From: Roseiarcus sp963755075
GTDB lineage: Bacteria; Pseudomonadota; Alphaproteobacteria; Rhizobiales; Beijerinckiaceae
Length of the DNA stretch: 27,318 nt
Assembly: GCA_963755075.1 (NCBI GenBank)
Contig: CAVWKL010000141.1
Span: 1-27,318, forward strand
Direction: 5' to 3'
Positions 7,200-14,508 of the stretch are shown piece by piece. Made by a program: the position numbers and the translations under genes. Under the pieces are notes generated by a model that was not told the DNA's origin, searched no databases, and was given only the letters and a program-made list of their open reading frames with translations. How positions within the stretch are numbered: position 1 is the stretch's first letter; each line of letters starts with the position of its first letter.

Positions 7200-7662
7200 T
7201 TACGGTGACGCACCCGTATTTCCCCTTTTTCACGCCTCGCGAGCCTCGTCATCAATCGTTCCCCCTCCATTGCGAAACAGGATGCGAATTGCGCGATTTC
7301 TTGACCCGTCGGACGCTTCCGGATTTTCTCGGCGACAAGGAGCCCCTGCCTCCTCCGCCACACGCCGCGCCGTCGGCCTCATGAAAGCATGAACTTCCGA
7401 AGTCTCGAGGCTGTCAATGGTCTTCGACCGCCAGGGGCGGCGCGCGAAAGGCGCGCCATTGACAGCCTCGAGACTTCGGAAAAAAGACGCTTTCATGAGG
7501 TCGACGGCGCTCCCCGCCAAGCTTGCGCGGCTTTGCACGGCGGGCCACGCCGACAGGCGCTTCGGGCGTGACAGGGACAGGACGCGTTGCACACCCAAGC
7601 GGGGGCGAAAGCCGAAGGCGGACGGCGGCCGCGGCGGCAAAAAGGGAAAGACGGGTGCGTCA
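7200..7662. mobile_element. Non-autonomous RAYT-derived element, copy B (internally deleted, right end lost)
   Basis: Starts exactly like copy A and carries the same nested hairpin (7377-7500). It lacks 141 bp corresponding to 6708-6848, so the transposase-derived segment is reduced to the codons for the basic tail. The deletion junction has a short C-run microhomology. The right terminus stops after GGGTGCGTCA at 7662; the expected final CCGTAA is replaced by unrelated sequence, so the copy is probably immobile. Confidence 0.85.
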
Positions 7663-7991
7663 TGTCTGGACGGCGCCTGCTGTCAAGGGGTTCTTTGACG
7701 GGGTGCGTGGGATCGGGGGTGCGGTCATGTCTTCGGCCTTTGTCTGCGGAAGTTAGGAGTTTCCGCTGGCCCTGATGTTGTCCGCTGATCCCTTGCCCTC
7801 CATCACCGTATCGCGCTTTTTATGCGCAGACAGCACCCCGGGCTTTGGGATCAATCCGCTTTCCCTAGCATCACCTCTTGGTCACCCTCGACTCTTTGGC
7901 GACCTCGCGTTCTTGTCGAACGCCGGGCCGCGATCTCGAACCGGCGTTCTCTAAGCCGGAACCGCGCGATAGCTCGTTTCGGCCTTCAGAT
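7663..7991. other. 329-bp spacer between copies B and C, no gene recognised
   Basis: Short open frames here show no recognisable protein and weaker coding bias than true genes in the window. The stretch holds one clear inverted repeat, GAACGCCGG (7918-7926) with CCGGCGTTC (7941-7949), a 9-bp stem with a 14-base loop. Its composition is less GC-biased than the flanks. It may be the end of another insertion sequence that cut off copy B, but no transposase piece is recognisable. Confidence 0.4.
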
Positions 7992-8601
7992 TTACGGTGA
8001 CGCACCCGTATTTCCCCTTTTTCACGCCTCGCGAGCCTCGTCATCAATCGTTCCCCCTCCATTGCGAAACAGGATGCGAATTGCGCGATTTCTTGACCCG
8101 TCGGACGCTTCCGGATTTTCTCGGCGACAAGGAGCCCCTGCCTCCTCCGCCACACGCCGCGCCGTCGGCCTCATGAAAGCATGAACTTCCGAAGTCTCGA
8201 GGCTGTCAATGGTCTTCGACCGCCAGGGGCGGCGCGCGAAAAGCGCGCCATTGACAGCCTCGAGACTTCGGAAAAAAGACGCTTTCATGAGGTCGACGGC
8301 GCTTCCCGCCAAGCTTGCGCGGCTTTGCACGGCGGGCCACGCCGACAGGCGCTTCGGGCGTGACAGGGACAGGACGCGTTGCACACCCTCCCCATCGCAG
8401 CGCCCGCCAAGCGCGATATCTTGCAATCCGTGTCCTATCCCCGTGCGCGCCTCGGCCTTTACGGCCTTGCGCCGCAACGAGATCATCGGCCGCCCGCTCG
8501 GCCGGCGCTTCTGGCCACGATCGCCCGCCAAGCGGGGGCGAAAGCCGAAGGCGGACGGCGGCCGGGGCGGTAAAAAGGGAAAGACGGGTGCGTCACCGTA
8601 A
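7992..8601. mobile_element. Non-autonomous RAYT-derived element, copy C (610 bp)
   Basis: Same length and same ends as copy A, with the nested hairpin at 8169-8292 and the transposase-derived right part. Differences from copy A that I can see are a C for T near 8051, TTTACGG for TTCATGG near 8458-8463, and A for T near 8583. Its right end reads into an extra tandem copy of its last 57 bp. Confidence 0.85.
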
Positions 8602-8603
8602 TT

Positions 8604-8660
8604 CCGAAGGCGGACGGCGGCCGGGGCGGTAAAAAGGGAAAGACGGGTGCGTCACCGTAA
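8604..8660. repeat. Tandem partial copy of the element's right end
   Basis: The last 57 bp of copy C (from CCGAAGGCGGACGG to GTCACCGTAA, 8545-8601) are repeated at once at 8604-8660 with a 59-bp period. Two functional-looking right ends therefore lie in a row before the phosphoribosyltransferase fragment. The second is the one joined directly to the disrupted gene. Confidence 0.85.
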
Positions 8661-8663
8661 TTC

Positions 8664-8888
8664 GGACTTGGACACCGTGCCGCTCGCGCCAAGCGAGCCC
8701 GGCGCGCGATCGGTAGTCGATGACGACGAACATCCGCTCGATCTTGCGGCCGGCCGCCGCCAGAACCGCGCGCGCTTTCTCGGCGCTGGCGCTTGAATTG
8801 AGGATGTCGTCGACGAGCACCATCGGCGCGTCGCCAAGATCGCCCTCGATGACGTTCCCCATCCCCGTCGTCTTGCGGGCCTTGCAGG
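8664..8888 (-). pseudogene. Phosphoribosyltransferase (orotate PRTase-like) gene fragment
   Basis: The reverse strand encodes about 75 residues reading CKARKTTGMGNVIEGDL, then PMVLVDDILNSSASAEKARA, then FVVIDYRSRAGLAWRERHGV. The 'VLVDDILNS.AS' segment is the PRPP-binding loop of type I phosphoribosyltransferases, and the 'RK..G.GN.IEG' lead-in matches orotate phosphoribosyltransferases. The C-terminal end runs straight into the RAYT right end at 8660. The N-terminal side stops at the REP palindrome at 8889. Both ends of the gene are therefore missing and it cannot make an enzyme. It follows the GNAT gene on the same strand, so it was probably once in that operon. Confidence 0.7.
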
Positions 8889-8921
8889 TAAACGGTGACA
8901 CAGGGGCGCGTCACCGATTTA
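8889..8921. repeat. Solo REP-like palindrome (right copy)
   Basis: Same 33-bp palindrome as at 7005-7037. It forms the junction where the phosphoribosyltransferase reading frame loses its N-terminal part, so its arrival may have been the first break in that gene. Confidence 0.7.
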
Positions 8922-8926
8922 TCCCG

Positions 8927-8951
8927 GCGAGGCGGAAGAAAACCGCCTCGC
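8927..8951. terminator. 9-bp GC-rich hairpin downstream of the GNAT gene (possible terminator, no T-run)
   Basis: GCGAGGCGG (8927-8935) pairs perfectly with CCGCCTCGC (8943-8951) across a 7-base A-rich loop. It lies about 107 bp past the GNAT stop in the direction of transcription. There is no T-tract after the stem on the minus strand, so terminator function is only a possibility. A second copy is at 7043-7067. Confidence 0.35.
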
Positions 8952-9057
8952 AAGCCCTTGACCGCAAACGATCGCGGGAAAAGCGCGCTCGCCCGTCGCT
9001 GCCGCCGCCGCCGGCCGAGGGAACCCCGAAAGGCGCGTCAGCGCCTCGCCCTTGCCC

Positions 9058-9555
9058 TCACGCCCCGCGCGCCTTGCCGCTCACCCCGTCGAACGCGCCC
9101 GGCGCCAGTTCGCAATAGAGAACGCGCGCCGGATCGACCGGGCCGGGCAGAACGACGCGGCCCAGCGGCGTCGGCTTGAAGCCCATGCGGGCGTAATAGG
9201 GCTCGTCGCCGACCAGGATCGCCAATCGCGCCCCCGCCGCCTTGGCCGCCGCCAGCGAGCGCGTCACCAGCGCTTCGCCGATGCCCTGGCTGCGAAACAC
9301 CGGCTCGACGATGAGGGGCCCCAGCAGCAGCGCCGGCGTCGCGCCGATGAGAATGGGCGTCATCGCATTGGCGCCGACCAGCAGCGTGCCGACGCGCGCC
9401 ACGAAGCTCAGCGACAAGTCGGCCGGGGTCTTCTCGCGAATGCGATAGGCGGTGCGGGCGAACCGGCCCGGCCCGAACACCCGTTCGTTGAGCCGCAGGA
9501 TCGACTCCGCGTCGGCCGGCGTCTCCGGTTCGAGCACAAGCGACAATTCGGTCAT
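9058..9555 (-). CDS. GNAT family N-acetyltransferase (YhbS-like)
   Basis: The 165-residue protein has the acetyl-CoA-binding segment VEPVFRSQGIGEALVTRSL, with the R/Q-x-x-G-x-G/A pattern (RSQGIG), followed by RLAILVGDEPYYARMGFKP. 'GD..YY.R.GF' is characteristic of the YhbS branch of GNAT acetyltransferases. It is cytosolic; the acceptor substrate is unknown. It starts at the ATG at 9555 with a weak purine-rich leader and lies 87 bp after the NUDIX gene on the same strand, probably one operon. Its last 25 bp are duplicated at 7174-7198, where copy B adjoins them. This copy of the gene is intact. Confidence 0.85.
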   Translation of the reverse strand: MTELSLVLEPETPADAESILRLNERVFGPGRFARTAYRIREKTPADLSLSFVARVGTLLVGANAMTPILIGATPALLLGPLIVEPVFRSQGIGEALVTRSLAAAKAAGARLAILVGDEPYYARMGFKPTPLGRVVLPGPVDPARVLYCELAPGAFDGVSGKARGA

Positions 9556-9642
9556 GAAGGTTTCTTTTGGGGACGAGGGGAACGGCGGGAGGCCGCTTTA
9601 GCATGGCCGCGGCCGGGGGCGGAAGAGCGCGCCCTGAAGCGC

Positions 9643-10131
9643 TCACCAAAGCGCCGAGACCGGCGCGCCGCCGAGAATCTCGTCGAGGCGGGCGCGGGTC
9701 GCGCGCGTCGCATCCTCCGGCAGGGCGTCGCGGGCAAAGAAGCGCGCCGCGACGATCTCGCGATCCGGGGCGCGTTCGCCGGTGAGGCGAAACCGGCGCG
9801 TCACGTAGAGGGCGACGTGGTCGCGCCGCGAAACATGGGCGTTGAAATAGAGCCCGTGCAGCAGCGGCGGGCCTTCGAGCGCCACGTTGGCCTCCTCGGC
9901 AAGCTCGCGCGCCAGCGCGTTTTCGCAGGTCTCCCCGGCCTCGACGCCGCCGCCGGGCAGATGCCAGCCCGCGACGTAGGTGTGCTTGACCAGCAGCACC
10001 CGCTCGTCGCCATCGATGACCGCCCCCCGGACGCCGAGCGTCATCGGCCTCACGAGCAGAAAGCCGACATGGGCGAGCCGCGTCGTCAGGCGCTCGCCAA
10101 AGGAGCGTCGGCTTTGGCCTTGCGTCGACAA
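9643..10131 (-). CDS. NUDIX hydrolase
   Basis: A 162-residue protein with the Nudix box GGGVEAGETCENALARE followed by LAEEANV, matching G-x5-E-x7-R-E-U-x-E-E except that Asn replaces the usual Gly near the end. LLVKHTYVAGWHLPGG upstream is the standard lead-in. Such enzymes hydrolyse nucleoside diphosphates linked to another group, needing Mg2+ or Mn2+. A TTG start at 10131 is preferred because GGGAG lies 5 bp upstream; the open frame continues to 10212 but has no better signal. The gene is divergent from the metallophosphoesterase and leads the NUDIX-GNAT-(phosphoribosyltransferase) unit. The specific substrate is not predictable. Confidence 0.85.
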   Translation of the reverse strand: MSTQGQSRRSFGERLTTRLAHVGFLLVRPMTLGVRGAVIDGDERVLLVKHTYVAGWHLPGGGVEAGETCENALARELAEEANVALEGPPLLHGLYFNAHVSRRDHVALYVTRRFRLTGERAPDREIVAARFFARDALPEDATRATRARLDEILGGAPVSALW

Positions 10132-10259
10132 ATTCGTCTCCCTAAGGGTTTCGTCGTCTCGGCCGTCGCCTTTTGACTCGGCCGCGTCCGACCCTAACGC
10201 CCCGCCGCGCAAGCGCTAGCGCCGGCGGGCGCGCGGTCGAACCGGAAACCGCCGTCTCC

Positions 10260-11168
10260 ATGAGTTATACCATCGCCCATCTCTCCGACGCCCATCTCGG
10301 GCCCGCGCCCTTTCCGGGGCTCGGCGAGATGCGGCTCAAGCGCGTCATGGGCTACGTCAATTGGAAGCGCGGCCGCGAGCGCCTCAACGACATGGCGATG
10401 CTGGCGCGGCTCGTGGCGGACTTGCGCGCCCAATCGCCCGACCATGTCGCGATGACCGGCGACGTCGTCAATATCGGCTTGGCGTCCGAGTTTCGCCGCG
10501 CCGCGGCGTGGATGCGAACCTTGGGCGAGCCGGCCGACGTCAGTTTCACGCCGGGCAATCACGACGCCTATGTGCGCGACGCGATGGAAGGCCTCGCCGC
10601 GACCTTCGCGCCGTGGACGTCCAGCGACGCGGGCGCCGGCGGGCCCCATCGATTTCCCTTCCTGCGCGTGCGCGGCGACATCGCCCTGATCGGCCTCAGC
10701 TCGGCCGTGCCGACCGGACTGCTGATGGCGACCGGCCGGCTGGGCGCGCGCCAGATCGCCGCGCTCGGCGACCTCCTTCAGGCGACCGGCGCGCGCCGGC
10801 TCGCCCGCGTCATCCTCATCCATCATCCCCCGCTTTGGCGCGGCGCCGCGCCCTTCCGCGGCCTGACCGACGCGCGCGCGCTCGAAGCCGTCGTCGGCCG
10901 TTTCGGCGCCGAGGCGATCCTGCACGGCCACACGCACAAGCGCATGGTTCATCATATGGCCTCGTCGGCCTCGCGCGTAGAGGGCGGGCGCATCCCCGTT
11001 CTCGGCGTCCCCGCCGCGATCGCCGCCGCGCCGGACCTGCGCCAACGCGCCGCCTATCACCTCATCCGCCTCGAGCGCGACGGCGAATTGTGGCGCGTCG
11101 GCGTTCGCGCCCGCGGCCTCATGCCGGGCAGCGGGGCGATCGGCGAGCTCGCGACGCCGAGGATCTAG
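10260..11168 (+). CDS. Metallophosphoesterase (calcineurin-like)
   Basis: The 302-residue protein carries every metal-binding motif of the calcineurin-like phosphoesterase fold: LSDAHLG (Asp10, His12), TGDVVN, PGNHDAY, LIHHPP and LHGHTHK. These coordinate a two-metal centre that hydrolyses phosphomonoesters or phosphodiesters; 3',5'-cyclic nucleotide phosphodiesterases and lipid pyrophosphatases share the fold. No signal peptide is seen, so it is probably cytosolic. The ATG at 10260 is used because homology starts immediately (MSYTIAHLSD); the open frame extends upstream to 10173 without a ribosome-binding signal. Its stop overlaps that of the convergent gene within CTAG (11165-11168). Confidence 0.92.
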   Translation: MSYTIAHLSDAHLGPAPFPGLGEMRLKRVMGYVNWKRGRERLNDMAMLARLVADLRAQSPDHVAMTGDVVNIGLASEFRRAAAWMRTLGEPADVSFTPGNHDAYVRDAMEGLAATFAPWTSSDAGAGGPHRFPFLRVRGDIALIGLSSAVPTGLLMATGRLGARQIAALGDLLQATGARRLARVILIHHPPLWRGAAPFRGLTDARALEAVVGRFGAEAILHGHTHKRMVHHMASSASRVEGGRIPVLGVPAAIAAAPDLRQRAAYHLIRLERDGELWRVGVRARGLMPGSGAIGELATPRI

Positions 11169-11869
11169 ATCGGCGGCGGGCCGAACCGGGCGGTCCACAG
11201 CGCGCGCCCCCAGGCGTTCCAGACGGCGTAGGCGCCGAGGCAGACGAGCGCGAGGAAGGTGATGGAGCCGAGGGTCAACAACAGGAAACTGAAGAGATCG
11301 CCGGCCGCGGCGAGCCATCGCCGGCCGCGGCTCGGACCTTTCGGGGCGACGGGCGGCTTGGCGATCGGCGCGCCGACCGCTTGCAGCCTGTGGGCGTTCG
11401 GCAAATGGGCGTTCGGCTTGCCGCCGTTCGCCGGCGCCTCCAGGCTGCGCCAATCCGCGGCGAGCGCCTGTTCGCGCTCGACCAGTCGGCGCGCGATGTA
11501 ATTGGTCATCGCCGCGACGATCCGCTCGACCAAGGGGCTTTCGGCAATCAACACGCGGCCATGGCGCGTATCCTGAAAAAAGCGATAGGTGCGCCGATCA
11601 TGGCCCGTATCGACGAAGCCGATCATGTCGAGGAACAGTCTCGGCCGCTCGCCGAAGGCGATGCCGGGATCGAAGAGCTCGACGCCCTCGGGCGCCTGAT
11701 CGAGGACCGGCCGAATCGCATCGAGCAGCAGTTCGAGCCGCGCGACTTCCGCCTCGCGCAGATCGGCGACCGCCTGGCTCTGCTCGGCGCTCTCGACGCG
11801 AGCCCGCCGGATCGCCGCCTTCAGGCTGGATGGAACCGCTTTGAGACGGTCGGACTTTGGCTCTTCCAT
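11165..11869 (-). CDS. Hypothetical protein with one C-terminal membrane helix
   Basis: A 234-residue protein starting MEEPKSDRLKAVPSSLKAAI. The first 140 residues are charged and helical, including a coiled-coil-like stretch (EQSQAVADLREAEVARLELL) and a conserved-looking middle (GERPRLFLDMIGFVDTGHDR, TYRFFQDTRHGR). A proline-rich linker leads to a single hydrophobic helix near residues 200-225 (FSFLLLTLGSITFLALVCLG). The likely topology is a cytoplasmic N-terminus with a membrane anchor. The ATG at 11869 is preferred to the upstream start at 11908, which adds an unlikely arginine-rich leader. I do not recognise the family with certainty. It converges with the metallophosphoesterase and their stops overlap. 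Confidence 0.7.
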   Translation of the reverse strand: MEEPKSDRLKAVPSSLKAAIRRARVESAEQSQAVADLREAEVARLELLLDAIRPVLDQAPEGVELFDPGIAFGERPRLFLDMIGFVDTGHDRRTYRFFQDTRHGRVLIAESPLVERIVAAMTNYIARRLVEREQALAADWRSLEAPANGGKPNAHLPNAHRLQAVGAPIAKPPVAPKGPSRGRRWLAAAGDLFSFLLLTLGSITFLALVCLGAYAVWNAWGRALWTARFGPPPI

Positions 11870-12069
11870 AGTCTCGCTCTGAAATTCTCGCCGCCCACGT
11901 AAGCACAACGGCGCGGCGGGTAAAGGGCATGACGCGGCGTCGGGCGGGCGAATTTCCCTCTTCGGCCCCGGCGCGCCGCTCCGGCGGGGTTTGATCGCGG
12001 CGTGCGAATGCTGGTAATCAAGGCGGACGGTCCCCGCGCTCGGCGCGGCAAGAAACGAAGGCGGACGGC

Positions 12070-12987
12070 ATGGCGGCGAAGGCGTTGTTGGATTTGTCGG
12101 CGGACGCGGCCAAGGCGCTCGCGGAGAAGGGCCCCATCGTCGCGCTCGAATCGACGATCATCACCCATGGCATGCCCTATCCCCAGAATTTCAAGACGGC
12201 GCTGATGCTGGAGGAGGCGGTGCGCGCCCAAGGGGCGACGCCGGCGACGATCGCCGTCATCGACGGCCGCTTCAAGGTCGGGCTCGGCCGCCACGAATTG
12301 GAGGAGCTCAGCCGCCTCTCCGGCGGCGTCGTCAAGGCGTCGCGGCGCGATCTGGCGGCGGTGGCGGCGCGTCATGGGGCGGCGGGAACCACCGTGGCGG
12401 CGACGATGTACATCGCCGACCTCGCGGGAATCGAGATTTTCGCCACCGGCGGCATCGGCGGCGTCCATCGCGGCGCCGAAGAGACGTTCGACATCTCCGC
12501 CGATCTCGTCGAACTCGGGCGCACCAAGGTCGCCGTCGTCTGCGCTGGCGCGAAATCGATCCTCGATATCGACAAGACGCTCGAATATCTCGAATCCCAG
12601 GGCGTGGCGATCTGCGGTTTCCGTTGCGACGAATTCCCCGCCTTCTATGCGCGTTCGAGCGGCGTCAAGCTCGATCATCGATGCGACGGCCTCCACGATC
12701 TCGCCCGCATGGTGCGCCTGCAGCGGGACATCGGTCCGGGCGGCCTGTTGATCGCCAACCCCATTCCCGAGGACAAGGCGCTTGACGCCCACGCCATCGA
12801 GGCGCGCATCGCCGAGGCGGTGGCCGAGGCCAAGGCGCAGGGGATCGCCAAGAAGGACGTCACCCCGTTCCTGCTCGCACGCATCGTCGAATTGACCGAC
12901 GGGCGGAGTCTGGCGGCCAACATGGCGCTGGTCGAGGCCAACGCCATCCTCGCGGCGCAGGTCGCGGTCGAATTGTCGCGCTTGTAG
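12070..12987 (+). CDS. psuG: Pseudouridine-5'-phosphate glycosidase
   Basis: The 305-residue protein matches PsuG/IndA throughout. IVALESTIITHGMPYP contains the expected catalytic glutamate (Glu27), CAGAKSILDI the active-site lysine (Lys162), and FATGGIGGVHRGAEETFDIS is the family signature loop. The enzyme splits the C-glycosidic bond of pseudouridine 5'-phosphate to give uracil and ribose 5-phosphate, using Mn2+ in the cytosol. The start is the ATG at 12070, with AAGG nine bases before it. The kinase gene begins 1 bp after its stop, so the pair is translationally coupled. Together they form the standard pseudouridine salvage module; no transporter is visible nearby. Confidence 0.95.
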   Translation: MAAKALLDLSADAAKALAEKGPIVALESTIITHGMPYPQNFKTALMLEEAVRAQGATPATIAVIDGRFKVGLGRHELEELSRLSGGVVKASRRDLAAVAARHGAAGTTVAATMYIADLAGIEIFATGGIGGVHRGAEETFDISADLVELGRTKVAVVCAGAKSILDIDKTLEYLESQGVAICGFRCDEFPAFYARSSGVKLDHRCDGLHDLARMVRLQRDIGPGGLLIANPIPEDKALDAHAIEARIAEAVAEAKAQGIAKKDVTPFLLARIVELTDGRSLAANMALVEANAILAAQVAVELSRL

Positions 12988-12988
12988 G

Positions 12989-13918
12989 ATGAGCGCGTCG
13001 CCGGCGGGCGCGCCGCGAGCCCTCGTCATCGGCGACGTCATGGTCGACACGATCGTCCGCCCGGAAGGGCCGATCGCCGCCGGCTCGGATCGGCGCGCCA
13101 AAATCGCCAGCCGGCCGGGCGGATCGGCGGCCAATCAGGCGGTCTGGCTCGCCCACTTCGGCGTCAAAGTCGATTTCGTCGGCCGGGTCGGGGCGCCCGA
13201 TTGGGAACATGAGACGGCGCTGCTCCGCCGCGCCGGCGTCGAGGCCCATCTCGTGGCGGACGCCGCCCACGAGACCGGCCGGCTGATCGCCCTCCTCGAT
13301 CCCTCGGGCGAGCGCAGTTTCCTCACCGATCGCGGCGCCAACGAGGCGCTCGAAGGAAGCGACATACCCGATGCGCTGATCTCCGGCGCGGCGCTGATCC
13401 ACCTCTCGGGCTACTCGTTCTTCGCCCCGAGAGCGCGCGCGGCGGTCCTCGACGTCATGCGCCGCGCTGAAGGCAAGCCGGTCGGCGTCGACCCCGCCTC
13501 GGCCGAATTCTTGCGCGAAGTCGGCGCGGCCAATTTCCTCTCCTGGACGGCCGGGGCGACGATGCTGTTCCCCAATGGCGAGGAGGCCGCCGTGCTGGCG
13601 GGAAGCCAAGACCCCGAACGGCAAGGCGAGCGCCTCTCCGCCCATTGCCCGCTCGTCGTCGTCAAGCGCGGCGCGGCGGGATGCGAAGCCTGGCAGGGCG
13701 AAAAGCGCTGGCGCGTCGCCGCGCCCGCGGCCAGGACGCTCGACACCACCGGCGCCGGCGACGCCTTCGTCGCCGGCTTTCTCGCCGCGAGGCTGAAGGG
13801 CGAAGACATGGAGGCGAGCCTGCGCCGCGCGGTCGCCGCCGGCGCCGCCGCGACCGAGTTCGTCGGCGCCCGGCCGCCCCTTCCCCCCTCGCGGGGGAAG
13901 GTGTCACGCAAAGCGTGA
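12989..13918 (+). CDS. psuK: Pseudouridine kinase (PfkB family), 3' end formed by a repeat
   Basis: A 309-residue PfkB-family sugar/nucleoside kinase. N-terminal motif: RPGGSAANQAVWLAHFG; C-terminal motif: LDTTGAGDAFVAGFLAA, with the catalytic Asp in GAGDAF. Next to psuG it should phosphorylate pseudouridine to pseudouridine 5'-phosphate. The ATG at 12989 follows the psuG stop by one base. The last 14 residues (PPLPPSRGKVSRKA) are encoded by the left arm of the 76-bp inverted repeat, whose sequence also supplies the stop codon. The original C-terminus was therefore probably replaced when the repeat arrived; the catalytic core is untouched. Specificity for pseudouridine is inferred from context, since PfkB kinases are hard to tell apart. 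Confidence 0.88.
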   Translation: MSASPAGAPRALVIGDVMVDTIVRPEGPIAAGSDRRAKIASRPGGSAANQAVWLAHFGVKVDFVGRVGAPDWEHETALLRRAGVEAHLVADAAHETGRLIALLDPSGERSFLTDRGANEALEGSDIPDALISGAALIHLSGYSFFAPRARAAVLDVMRRAEGKPVGVDPASAEFLREVGAANFLSWTAGATMLFPNGEEAAVLAGSQDPERQGERLSAHCPLVVVKRGAAGCEAWQGEKRWRVAAPAARTLDTTGAGDAFVAGFLAARLKGEDMEASLRRAVAAGAAATEFVGARPPLPPSRGKVSRKA

Positions 13919-13952
13919 CGGATGAGGGGAATCGCGCGGGCGCGCGATGGCT
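13877..13952. repeat. 76-bp inverted repeat, left arm (three hairpins)
   Basis: The arm contains CCTTCCCCC/GGGGGAAGG, GTCACGC-AAA-GCGTGAC and ATCGCGC/GCGCGAT hairpins in a row. It matches the reverse complement of 14359-14434 at 70 of 76 positions with no gap. It forms the 3' end of psuK. Confidence 0.9.
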
Positions 13953-13994
13953 CCGAACGTTCAAAACGCGACCGATCCGCGCTATCACGGCGTC

Positions 13995-14354
13995 ATGACC
14001 GGCGAAATCCCCCGCCCTCTGCTACGCCGCTTCGCGCGCGAACAGCGCGCCAGCGCCGTGCAAGCCGAGACGCTCATCTGGCGCGCCGTTCGCGACCGAC
14101 GCTGCGAAGGCGCGAAATTTCAGCGGCAGGTTCTGCTCGGCAATCACATCGTCGATTTCGTCTACTTCGAACATCGATTGGTCGTCGAAGTCGACGGTCC
14201 CAGCCACCAAGTCGCGGAGCAGCGTCTCGCCGACAAGGCGCGCGACGCTTGGCTGCGCGAACAAGGCTTTCGCGTTCTGCGATTGCCGAACGAACTCGTG
14301 TTCGCATCGACCGAACTGGCGGTGGCGCGGATACGCGTTGCCTTGGCCGGCTGA
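13995..14354 (+). CDS. DUF559 domain protein (Vsr-like / PD-(D/E)XK nuclease)
   Basis: The 119-residue protein fits DUF559 (PF04480-like). LRRFAREQRASAVQAETLIW is followed by FQRQVLLGNHIVDFVYFEH and RLVVEVDGPSHQ. The nuclease core would use Asp54, Glu65 and Asp67. The C-terminus (GFRVLRLPNELVF) is also typical. The start at 13995 fits the family; an in-frame start at 13947 would lie inside the repeat arm. The stop codon is 4 bp before the right repeat arm. Natural function of DUF559 proteins is unknown; the fold suggests a DNA endonuclease. Its position between two inverted repeat arms suggests a mobile cassette. Confidence 0.85.
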   Translation: MTGEIPRPLLRRFAREQRASAVQAETLIWRAVRDRRCEGAKFQRQVLLGNHIVDFVYFEHRLVVEVDGPSHQVAEQRLADKARDAWLREQGFRVLRLPNELVFASTELAVARIRVALAG

Positions 14355-14358
14355 GCAA

Positions 14359-14434
14359 AGCCATCGCGCTTGCGCGCGATCCCCCTCATCCGTCACGCTT
14401 CGCGTGACACCTTCCCCCGCAAGGGGGGAAGGGG
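14359..14434. repeat. 76-bp inverted repeat, right arm
   Basis: Reverse complement of the left arm with 70 of 76 identities by eye. Changes fall mainly in hairpin loops (GGC versus CAA, AAA versus GAA), which keeps every stem paired. That pattern suggests selection for structure or recent spread of a structured repeat. Confidence 0.9.
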
Positions 14435-14508
14435 GGCGCGGTCGGCGCCGGTGTCGGCGCAAGGCAATAGCGCGCGGGCGCGTTTGTCATTCTGTAAAGG
14501 AATAAAGA

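Larger units (their letters stand above)
8807..9082. repeat. 276-bp duplication of host DNA, right (source) copy
   Basis: Identical by eye to 6923-7198. Here it is continuous with the rest of the phosphoribosyltransferase fragment on the left and with the intact GNAT gene on the right, so this is the original location. Confidence 0.9.

Noticed and set aside
11821..13134. 437-aa open frame on the minus strand opposite psuG
   Set aside because: It lies antisense to psuG, whose motifs are unmistakable, and its translation is rich in R, D, E, G and A as expected of a GC-driven shadow frame.
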